Origin: an uncultured Acholeplasmataceae bacterium
GTDB taxonomy: Bacteria > Bacillota_I > Bacilli_A > RF39 > UBA660
Assembly: GCA_905203475.1 (NCBI GenBank)
Contig: CAJKWD010000029.1
Span: 1 to 14,544, forward strand
Direction: 5' to 3'
DNA length: 14,544 nucleotides
In this document: positions 6,031-11,898 of the stretch, piece by piece
Layout of the letters: each line of letters begins with the position of its first letter
How positions within the stretch are numbered: the stretch's first letter is position 1
Position numbers and translations under genes: made by a program
The notes under the pieces: generated by a model
Databases searched by the model: none
The model's input: the letters and a program-made list of their open reading frames with translations, nothing else
Told to the model about the DNA's origin: nothing

Positions 6031-8124
6031 TTAATTTGGATATAATTCAAAATACTTATTCGTAACAGCTGTGGTAATTCTTTTATTAACATTTGATTGG
6101 TAAGTGCTCCAACCTTTTTGATAATAAATATCTGGAGAAATTACAGTAAATGCGACTTTTGGATTATCGTATGGTGCATACCCAGCAAAGGTATTCGTAA
6201 CCGTTTCTTTATCAATTACTCCATCCCCATCACTATCGACAAAACTTTCACTGGTTCCAGTTTTTCCTGCTGGCTTATAATCTAACTTGACATATCCAGT
6301 TCCAGTACCACCTGTTTTCATAACTTCTTGGAATCCTAATTTAACACGGTCTAAATACTCTTGAGTAGTATTCACTTGATTTAATTTCTTAGGAGATGTC
6401 TCACTCGTTTTCTTTGTTAAACCATTTTTCGTTGGCTGATAAATTTCTTTTAATAAATATGGTTGCATACGAGCACCATTATTAGCAATGGTACCAATAT
6501 ATTGTGCTAATTGAATTGGTGTATAAGTATCATACTGACCAATTGAAAAGTCAAATAAATGTCCCGCTAAAGTACTCGTACCTTTATATCCTAAACTTTC
6601 AACTGGTAAATCAATCCCTGTTTTAACACCAAGTCCAAATTCAGCAAAAGTATTACGATATGTATTGAATGCTTCTGGATCTACACTAAGTGGTTTATTG
6701 TATTGATAATTTCCATGTCCCACTTTAATTGCTGTATAAAATTGGTATGTATTTGATGAATATTTTAAAGCTGTAATATCATTTAATTTTCCTAAATATT
6801 TCCAAGAACATTTAATAGGTGTTGCTGCCACTTTAATACAAGTATCATATCTTGTTTCCCCTACTTTTAATGCTCCTGTATTATAACCGACAATCTGACT
6901 AGCACCTTTTACAACAGATCCCATAACAACAGGAGATGTTAAAATACCTGGTGTATAATCTACTACCTCATAACTACCATCCTCTTTTTGAACAGCTTGT
7001 TTACCAGCCATAGCTAATACTTCTCCAGTTTTTGGATCAGTAATTAACACAAAGGAACGATTGTAATAATCTGTATTAGGTTCTGTCTTTGTTTTTAATA
7101 CTTCTGCAGTTAGTATTTCTTCAACTGCTTTTTGTAATTCAATATCAATTGTCAAAACAATATCATTACCACGTTTTCCTGCTTTATAAAGAGTATTTTC
7201 ACCATTAGCATTTACTTGGTATAAATTCTTTTCTCCCTTTAAAATATCTTCATATTGATACTCTAAATAACTAAGACCAACACGATCATTTAAACTGTAT
7301 CCTTTATTTAAATAATAATCTTTTAGCTCTAATGGAATACCAGTTTCTGTAGTAGAAACACTTCCTAAAATAGAACGGAACACATCTCCATATGGATAAC
7401 TTCTATCCCAATCTAAACGCGTTCCTACACCCGGTAAATTCTTTAGATTTTCACTTACTAAAGCATATTCCTCATCGGTAATATTCTCTTTCTTAATCGT
7501 CTTTTCAGCATATGAATATCCATTATTCATGAGATAGTAAATATAAGCAGCTTCTTTATCTACTTCCGTATAAGTAGCTAGCTCTTCATCTGTAATACGC
7601 TCATATTTCATATCTTCAATTTCATCTTCTGTTAATTTTCTTTCTTCTAATTTTTGCCACTCTTTTTTCGTAATTTTTTTATTTACTTCCTTTGGATGTT
7701 GCTTCATATAAAAAGTCTTTAACATTTTTGTCGATAATCTAGAATAATCTACTTGAATTAACTCACCTAACTTATAAGCAATATTTAATTCTTCTTCCGT
7801 AGTGGTTCCACTTTTTCTTTTGTAATAAATAATTTTTGTTGGTGTATTATCGACAATTAAACGGTGATTACGGTCGTAAATACGCCCACGAGGAGCACTC
7901 GTTCCTTCGACAATATTTTGATTTAAAGTAGCAACTTTCTCTTGATAAACTTTATTTTGAACAATTTGTACATAAAATAAAGTAGCTATAACAACAAGTA
8001 ATACTAACACAATTAGAATTAATAATATATTATATCTTTTTTCGATGGTTTCACTAATATCTTTTCTAGACGATACAACATCGTAAATACGTCTATTAAT
8101 CGGTCTATAAAATAATTTTCTCAT
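6031..8124 (-). CDS. pbpA: Class B penicillin-binding protein (PBP2-type transpeptidase)
   Basis: A membrane-anchored D,D-transpeptidase that cross-links peptidoglycan; PBP2-type enzymes work with a SEDS glycosyltransferase. The 697-aa protein has a cytoplasmic N-terminus, one transmembrane helix at about 32-54, then the PBP dimerisation domain (SAPRGRIYDRNHRLIVDN), a long charged, Lys/Glu-rich insert at about 130-230, and the transpeptidase domain. Catalytic motifs are S403-V-V-K406, S456-S-N458 and K621-T-G-T624. Around the catalytic Ser the usual EPGS context is replaced by SPVVMGS. Directly after KTGT there is an acidic loop, FVDSDGDGVIDKE (629-640 region), resembling an EF-hand/dockerin calcium loop. 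The gene overlaps the SOD-like gene by 20 nt, has a poor ribosome site, and is likely translated by coupling. The symbol rests on similarity plus a B. subtilis-like sodA-pbpA neighbourhood; mrdA would be equally fair. Confidence 0.93.
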   Translation of the reverse strand: MRKLFYRPINRRIYDVVSSRKDISETIEKRYNILLILIVLVLLVVIATLFYVQIVQNKVYQEKVATLNQNIVEGTSAPRGRIYDRNHRLIVDNTPTKIIYYKRKSGTTTEEELNIAYKLGELIQVDYSRLSTKMLKTFYMKQHPKEVNKKITKKEWQKLEERKLTEDEIEDMKYERITDEELATYTEVDKEAAYIYYLMNNGYSYAEKTIKKENITDEEYALVSENLKNLPGVGTRLDWDRSYPYGDVFRSILGSVSTTETGIPLELKDYYLNKGYSLNDRVGLSYLEYQYEDILKGEKNLYQVNANGENTLYKAGKRGNDIVLTIDIELQKAVEEILTAEVLKTKTEPNTDYYNRSFVLITDPKTGEVLAMAGKQAVQKEDGSYEVVDYTPGILTSPVVMGSVVKGASQIVGYNTGALKVGETRYDTCIKVAATPIKCSWKYLGKLNDITALKYSSNTYQFYTAIKVGHGNYQYNKPLSVDPEAFNTYRNTFAEFGLGVKTGIDLPVESLGYKGTSTLAGHLFDFSIGQYDTYTPIQLAQYIGTIANNGARMQPYLLKEIYQPTKNGLTKKTSETSPKKLNQVNTTQEYLDRVKLGFQEVMKTGGTGTGYVKLDYKPAGKTGTSESFVDSDGDGVIDKETVTNTFAGYAPYDNPKVAFTVISPDIYYQKGWSTYQSNVNKRITTAVTNKYFELYPN

Positions 8125-8698
8125 ATCTTTGATTTATCTTTTCATAATCTATCACCTCGAAAAAAGCATCTATATATTCATTGATTCTATCTTGATAAGT
8201 TAAAAAATAACTATGTTCCCATAAATCTAATGCCATGATAGGAGTAAAACCATATAAATATGGTGTTTCTTCATTTGGCATATTGATAATATTTAAACGA
8301 TTATTTTTATCTACTACAACAAAGGTATATCCACTTCCTACTAAATAACGGGAAACCTTTTTAAATTCTTCTAGAAATTGTGAATAACTACCATATTGTT
8401 GATTTATTGCTTGTGCAAGCATTCCTACTGGTTGGTTTCTTCTATTTGGACTCATACTATCAAAGTAAAGTTCATGATTTAAAATTCGTCCACTGAAAAA
8501 TAAGATATCTCCACGTTTTTCTATTGGATAAGCATCGATATTTTGAACAACTTGTTCTAATGGACGATCTACTTGTAATAATTGATTTAATTTGTTCACT
8601 GCTTCCCTATAAAACTTATTTTGATAATATAAAGTAGGTTTACTCATCCATGGTTCTAAAGCATCTAAGGAATAAGAAAGCTCTTTTTTCTGATACAT
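8105..8698 (-). CDS. Fe/Mn superoxide dismutase homologue with degenerate metal site
   Basis: The fold is clearly that of Fe/Mn SOD: LSYSLDALEPWMSK, VNKLNQLL, LNHELYF, YGSYSQFLEEFKK, GSGYTFVVVDKNN, NMPNEETP and LDLWEHSYFL, at the family's length (197 aa). Aligning to E. coli SodA, three ligands remain (H75, D158, H162), but the first ligand His is Y25. The second-shell His pair is F29/Y30, the gateway Tyr is A33, the conserved Trp residues of GSGWAW are Tyr and Phe, and neither Gln position of Fe- or Mn-SOD holds Gln (R71, E143). Dismutase activity is therefore doubtful. The gene overlaps the PBP gene by 20 nt, as if co-translated, and seems to be the remodelled counterpart of B. subtilis sodA. 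It may bind another metal or act as a structural partner. The start has GGAGG 6 nt ahead. Confidence 0.85.
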   Translation of the reverse strand: MYQKKELSYSLDALEPWMSKPTLYYQNKFYREAVNKLNQLLQVDRPLEQVVQNIDAYPIEKRGDILFFSGRILNHELYFDSMSPNRRNQPVGMLAQAINQQYGSYSQFLEEFKKVSRYLVGSGYTFVVVDKNNRLNIINMPNEETPYLYGFTPIMALDLWEHSYFLTYQDRINEYIDAFFEVIDYEKINQRYEKIIL

Positions 8699-8779
8699 TT
8701 CTCACCTCCCAGTTTATTTTACTAAGAAATGAAAGACATTATTCAAAAAAATCATCATATATTAAATTGAGGTGAAGAA

Positions 8780-9043
8780 ATGTATCGTGCTCTCATTAAA
8801 AATTATATATCGAATTTAACCCCAATTCAAGTAAAACAATTCGCAAGTTCGAAACATGTCACATTGACAGAAGAAGAAGTCATTTATTTAACGAATTTTG
8901 TAAAAAAGAATTGGGAAACTTTTCTCTATCAAAATCCTGATCCATTATTTCAAGAAGCAAGCAAACATGTTAGACCAGAAATTATTCAAATTGCGAAAAA
9001 AGAATTTCAAGAAGCAAAACAAAAATATCAATCTTTTTTATAG
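8780..9043 (+). CDS. yqfT: Small helical protein, DUF2624/YqfT-like
   Basis: The only plus-strand gene. An 87-aa, soluble, likely all-helical protein: IKNYISNLTP.QVKQFASSKHVTLTEEEV.YL..FVKKNWE, followed by a charged helix. The pattern (N-terminal helix, 'LTP..', a Leu-Thr-x-x-Glu-Glu turn, then a helix leading to C-terminal heptad-like repeats) and the length fit DUF2624, typified by B. subtilis YqfT, whose gene adjoins nfo there too. No biochemical function is known to me. The start has GAGGTG close ahead. It is divergent from the SOD-like gene (81 bp apart) and convergent with nfo, with the two coding ends overlapping by 16 bp. I found no promoter here that is better than marginal. Family assignment is from memory and context. 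Confidence 0.7.
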   Translation: MYRALIKNYISNLTPIQVKQFASSKHVTLTEEEVIYLTNFVKKNWETFLYQNPDPLFQEASKHVRPEIIQIAKKEFQEAKQKYQSFL

Positions 9044-9939
9044 TATGACACAATATCTGTTAATAAATTCTGATTAAATTGTTTATTTAAAATCATTTCA
9101 ATTTCAAAACGATATGGTGGATATAATCTTTTTTTATCTTCCCATGTTAATCCTACGTAAGGAGTTTCTAAAATTTTAGGAACTTCTTTTAATTTTTCGT
9201 GATAAATAATATGTAGTAAATTTTCAAAGCCGATGGTTCCATAACCGATATTCGCATGACGATCTTTATGAGCTCCACGTCCATTTTTACTGTCATTAAC
9301 ATGGATACATCCCAAACGTTCTAATCCAATCACACGATCAAATTCTTCTAATACTTCATCAAAATGAGAAAGATCATATCCAGCATCATTGATATGACAT
9401 GTATCTAAACATACTAATAAATGTTCATTGCATGTAACTCCATCTATTATCTGTTTAATCTCTTCAAAAGTAATTCCTAACTCTGTTCCTTTTCCTGCCA
9501 TTGTTTCTAATAAAACAGATACTGTTTGCTCTTTTGTTAATACTTGATTTAAAGCATCTATAATATTTTGAAGTCCCTCTTCTCTAGAAAGTTTTACACT
9601 ACTTCCCGGATGTAATACTAACTTTGTCATTCCAAGTTCTTCACATCGTGAAATTTCCTGTTTTAAAAAACGAATTGCAAAATCTTGATTAGAAGGATTG
9701 GCTAAATTAATAATGTATGGAGCATGAACAATAATTTGATCTTTATGAATACCATGTGTTTCCATATATTCATAAGCTTGTTTCGTAAGCTTATCATCTA
9801 TTTCACTACGACTCGTATTTTGAGGAGCACCTGTATAAAACATAAACGTATTTTCTCCATAAGAATATGCTTCCATAGCACTTCCTAATAATTGGGTATC
9901 TTTTTTAAAGGATACATGACTACCGATGAGTAAATCCAT
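9028..9939 (-). CDS. nfo: Endonuclease IV (deoxyribonuclease IV)
   Basis: An AP endonuclease with a TIM-barrel fold that cuts DNA 5' to abasic sites and clears blocked 3' ends in base-excision repair, using three zinc ions. The 303-aa length is close to the family's usual 280-300. The metal ligands are all present at expected places: H72 (VHAPY), H110 (LHPG), E145 (LLETMAGKG), D179 and H182 (CLDTCH), H213 (CIHVNDSK), D226 and H228 (DRHANIGYG), and E258 (ILETP). N-terminal GSHVSF is also typical. The start at 9939 has GGAGG 6 nt ahead. The gene's 3' end overlaps the convergent yqfT-like gene by 16 bp, which leaves no separate terminator. Transcription probably begins from the extended -10 at 9961-9966, just past the last pilin terminator. 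Confidence 0.96.
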   Translation of the reverse strand: MDLLIGSHVSFKKDTQLLGSAMEAYSYGENTFMFYTGAPQNTSRSEIDDKLTKQAYEYMETHGIHKDQIIVHAPYIINLANPSNQDFAIRFLKQEISRCEELGMTKLVLHPGSSVKLSREEGLQNIIDALNQVLTKEQTVSVLLETMAGKGTELGITFEEIKQIIDGVTCNEHLLVCLDTCHINDAGYDLSHFDEVLEEFDRVIGLERLGCIHVNDSKNGRGAHKDRHANIGYGTIGFENLLHIIYHEKLKEVPKILETPYVGLTWEDKKRLYPPYRFEIEMILNKQFNQNLLTDIVSYYKKD

Positions 9940-9960
9940 ATCACACCTCCAATAACTTTT

Positions 9961-9966
9961 ATTATA
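9961..9966 (-). promoter_or_regulatory. Extended -10 element, candidate nfo promoter
   Basis: TATAAT preceded by TGT on the minus strand, 21 nt before the nfo ATG. No good -35 is seen at 17 bp, so it would be an extended -10 promoter. It directly follows the terminator of the last pilin gene. Confidence 0.5.
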
Positions 9967-9970
9967 ACAT

Positions 9971-9995
9971 AAAAAAACTGAATTTTCTCAGTTTT
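9971..9995 (-). terminator. Terminator of the fourth pilin gene
   Basis: Minus-strand stem AAAACTGA/TCAGTTTT with a 6-nt loop, running into seven T residues. The 5' arm contains the gene's TGA stop codon. Confidence 0.85.
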
Positions 9996-10407
9996 CAATC
10001 ATTGCTTTATCATTTGTAATTTTTACTGTATACCCACTAATTTTTAGTGTTCCACGAACAACACGTCCATTTTTATCATAAGTAAGTGTTCCACCATCAG
10101 CAGGTTTACTTCCTTTATAATTTACTTCCATCGTTGCTCCATCAGTTACTAATGATGCTCCATGATCAGCTACTGTAAAAGTTATTTCATCTTGTTCCAT
10201 AATTTTACTAGCATCCTCTACATGAATTTTACCAATACTCGTCTCCATCGCCCTCATATATCCATATGCAGAATCAATTGCTGCATTCTTTTTAGCTTTT
10301 GTAATTGTTCCCATAATAAGTGGGGTTGCGATTAGTGCGATTACTGCTAAGATGACGATAACAGCTAATAATTCGATTAATGTAAATCCTTTGTTATTTA
10401 TTTTCAT
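9988..10407 (-). CDS. Type IV pilin-like protein 4 (139 aa)
   Basis: A prepilin with a 7-residue leader (MKINNKG) and the type III signal G7|F8TLIEL, cut and N-methylated by a prepilin peptidase not present here. E12 is the mature Glu5 used in filament assembly. A hydrophobic helix (about 12-38) with ATPLIMGTITKAKKN follows. Residues 8-41 are identical in all four array members. The C-terminal domain keeps the array's VNYKGS.P, LTYD.NGRV and GYTVKI elements, but the middle (KIHVEDASKIMEQDEITF...) has diverged most: the QVDDPTG segment of the others is replaced by HVEDASK. No Cys is present. It has its own extended -10 promoter behind the terminator of the three-gene operon, so it may be expressed apart from the others. 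Major pilin, minor pilin and pseudopilin are all possible. Confidence 0.9.
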   Translation of the reverse strand: MKINNKGFTLIELLAVIVILAVIALIATPLIMGTITKAKKNAAIDSAYGYMRAMETSIGKIHVEDASKIMEQDEITFTVADHGASLVTDGATMEVNYKGSKPADGGTLTYDKNGRVVRGTLKISGYTVKITNDKAMIEN

Positions 10408-10427
10408 GAATTCCTCCTATTATTTTT

Positions 10428-10433
10428 ATTATA
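10428..10433 (-). promoter_or_regulatory. Extended -10 promoter of the fourth pilin gene
   Basis: TATAAT preceded by TGG on the minus strand; at 17-bp spacing the -35 (10451-10456) is CTTTTT, part of the preceding terminator's T-tract. It lies about 20 nt before the ATG, so the leader is very short and almost filled by AGGAGG. Confidence 0.6.
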
Positions 10434-10448
10434 CCATGTCATAGAAAG

Positions 10449-10471
10449 AAAAAAAGAAGTTTTCACTTCTT
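10449..10471 (-). terminator. Terminator of the three-gene pilin operon
   Basis: Minus-strand stem AAGAAGT/ACTTCTT with a GAAA tetraloop, followed by a run of T residues. The 5' arm overlaps the stop codon of pilin 3. Confidence 0.9.
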
Positions 10472-10895
10472 AGTTTACAGTTGCTTTATCATCTGTAATT
10501 GTAACTGTATATCCACCAATATTTAATGTACCACTTGTTACACGTCCGTTGGCATCATAAGTTAATGTTCCATTATCTTTTGGTTGACTTCCTTTATAAT
10601 TTACAGTGATTTCTAAATCTGGATAAGCAGTTGTTGTAATAGTTGCTCCATCATCACTTGTCTTAAATGTTTTTCCTGACACATCAAATGAACCAGTTGG
10701 ATCGTCTACTTGATGTTCACCAATTGCTTGTTCTACTGCTTTCATATATCCATATGCAGAGTCTACTGCTGAATTCTTCTTAGCTTTTGTAATTGTTCCC
10801 ATAATAAGTGGGGTTGCGATTAAGGCAATTACTGCTAAGATGACGATTACTGCTAATAATTCAATTAATGTAAATCCTTTATGATTTGACTTCAT
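10470..10895 (-). CDS. Type IV pilin-like protein 3 (141 aa)
   Basis: Same architecture as its neighbours: leader MKSNHKG, cleavage before F8, Glu at mature position 5, and a hydrophobic helix identical to the other copies. The spacer after the helix (NSAVDSAYGYMKAVEQAIG) is almost identical to copies 1 and 2, and EHQVDDPTGSFD follows. The variable middle here is about 40 residues (VSGKTFKTSDDGATITTT...), and the conserved tail is VNYKGSQP, TLTYDANGRVTSGTL and GGYTVTI. No Cys. AGGAGG lies a few nt before the ATG, and the gene follows pilin 2 by only 12 nt. It is the last gene of the three-gene operon. Secreted and inserted in the membrane before assembly; its specific role in the filament is unknown. 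Confidence 0.92.
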   Translation of the reverse strand: MKSNHKGFTLIELLAVIVILAVIALIATPLIMGTITKAKKNSAVDSAYGYMKAVEQAIGEHQVDDPTGSFDVSGKTFKTSDDGATITTTAYPDLEITVNYKGSQPKDNGTLTYDANGRVTSGTLNIGGYTVTITDDKATVN

Positions 10896-10907
10896 ACTTT
10901 CCTCCTA

Positions 10908-11339
10908 TTAGTTTGCTACTGTTGCTTTATCATTAGAAATTGTAACCTTATATCCACCAATATTAAGTGTTCCACTTGTTACACGTCCATTGGCATCATA
11001 AGTTAATGAATCACCAGTTTTTGGTTGACTTCCTTTGTAGTTAACATCAATATCAACATTGCTTCCACCTTTTGAAACAGTTATTTGATTTCCGTTTCCT
11101 TTTACTGTAACTGTTTGATTGGCAATATCAAATGCACCTGTTGGATCGTCTACTTGTGCTTCTCCAATTGCTTGCTCTACTGCTTTCATATATCCATATG
11201 CAGAATCTACTGCTGAATTCTTCTTAGCTTTTGTAATTGTTCCCATAATTAATGGGGTTGCGATTAAGGCAATTACTGCTAAGATGACAATAACAGCTAA
11301 TAATTCAATTAATGTAAATCCTTTATTATTTGTTTTCAT
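10908..11339 (-). CDS. Type IV pilin-like protein 2 (143 aa)
   Basis: Second gene of the pilin operon. The leader is MKTNNKG with F8TLIEL after the cleavage site. The hydrophobic helix and the following NSAVDSAYGYMKAVEQAIGEA stretch (split here by the variable start QVDDPTGAFD) match pilin 1. The middle segment (IANQTVTVKGNGNQITVSKGG, then SNVDID) differs strongly from pilins 1 and 3, while VNYKGSQP, SLTYDANGRVTSGTL and GGYKVTI at the end are shared. Rich in Val, Thr, Gly and Asn, as expected of a beta-sheet pilin head, and free of Cys. It is separated from pilin 1 by 17 nt and from pilin 3 by 12 nt, each carrying AATAGGAGG. Confidence 0.92.
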   Translation of the reverse strand: MKTNNKGFTLIELLAVIVILAVIALIATPLIMGTITKAKKNSAVDSAYGYMKAVEQAIGEAQVDDPTGAFDIANQTVTVKGNGNQITVSKGGSNVDIDVNYKGSQPKTGDSLTYDANGRVTSGTLNIGGYKVTISNDKATVAN

Positions 11340-11356
11340 ACTTTCCTCCTATTAAA

Positions 11357-11806
11357 TTAGTTTACTGTTGCTTTATCATTTTTAATTGTAACTGTGTATC
11401 CGCCAATTTTTAAAGTTCCATCTGTTACACGTCCATTGGCATCATATTTTAAGGTTCCACCATTTTCTGGTTCACTTCCCTTGTAATTTACAGTTAATGT
11501 TTTACTACCTGCACTTGCACCAGCAAATTTTACTTGTACTTGATTTCCAGCTTGGCTACCACTTCCAGATACTGTAACAGTAGCTCCCGAAATATCAAAT
11601 GCTCCTGTTGGATCATCAACTTGAGCTTCTCCAATTGCTTGTTCTACTGCTTTCATATATCCATATGCAGAGTCTACTGCTGAATTCTTCTTAGCTTTTG
11701 TAATTGTTCCCATAATAAGTGGGGTTGCAATTAGTGCGATTACTGCTAAGATGACAATAACAGCTAATAATTCAATTAATGTAAATCCTTTGTTATTTGA
11801 CTTCAT
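11357..11806 (-). CDS. Type IV pilin-like protein 1 (149 aa)
   Basis: First and longest member of the pilin operon. The leader is MKSNNKG with G7|F8 cleavage and Glu5 of the mature protein. The N-terminal helix is identical to the other copies. The head domain begins with QVDDPTGAFDISG as in pilin 2, then has its own Gly/Ser/Ala-rich middle (VTVSGSGSQAGNQ, KFAGASAGSKT) before the common VNYKGSEP, TLKYDANGRVTDGTL and GGYTVTI. No Cys. It has a strong GGAGGAGG ribosome site and the operon promoter directly upstream. No pilus motor ATPase, platform protein or prepilin peptidase is in the window, so this is a satellite pilin locus served by machinery elsewhere. Confidence 0.92.
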   Translation of the reverse strand: MKSNNKGFTLIELLAVIVILAVIALIATPLIMGTITKAKKNSAVDSAYGYMKAVEQAIGEAQVDDPTGAFDISGATVTVSGSGSQAGNQVQVKFAGASAGSKTLTVNYKGSEPENGGTLKYDANGRVTDGTLKIGGYTVTIKNDKATVN

Positions 11807-11835
11807 ACTTTCCTCCTCCTATTATTTACATTAAC

Positions 11836-11864
11836 ATAATACCATTACCGACATTTATAGTCAA
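11836..11864 (-). promoter_or_regulatory. Promoter of the pilin operon
   Basis: TTGACT (11859-11864), a 17-bp spacer and TATTAT (11836-11841) on the minus strand, with TGG ahead of the -10 as an extended element. Predicted start is near 11829, giving a short leader to pilin 1. No hairpin terminator is visible between this and the preceding gene, so some readthrough from upstream is possible. Confidence 0.82.
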
Positions 11865-11898
11865 TATTTCCGATTTCAGTTTACTCTTTTTTGACAAG

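Noticed and set aside
8699..8779. Promoters in the divergent gap between the SOD-like and yqfT-like genes (for example TATATT at 8758 on the plus strand).
   Set aside because: The plus-strand start it predicts would cut off the ribosome site, and the minus-strand candidates have poor -35 elements or spacing. Some promoter must be here, but I cannot place it.
9988..11806. The repeated blocks as a CRISPR array or an insertion element.
   Set aside because: The repeats are the 5' and 3' coding parts of four pilin genes at about 450-bp intervals, with no spacers, direct short repeats, terminal inverted repeats or transposase.
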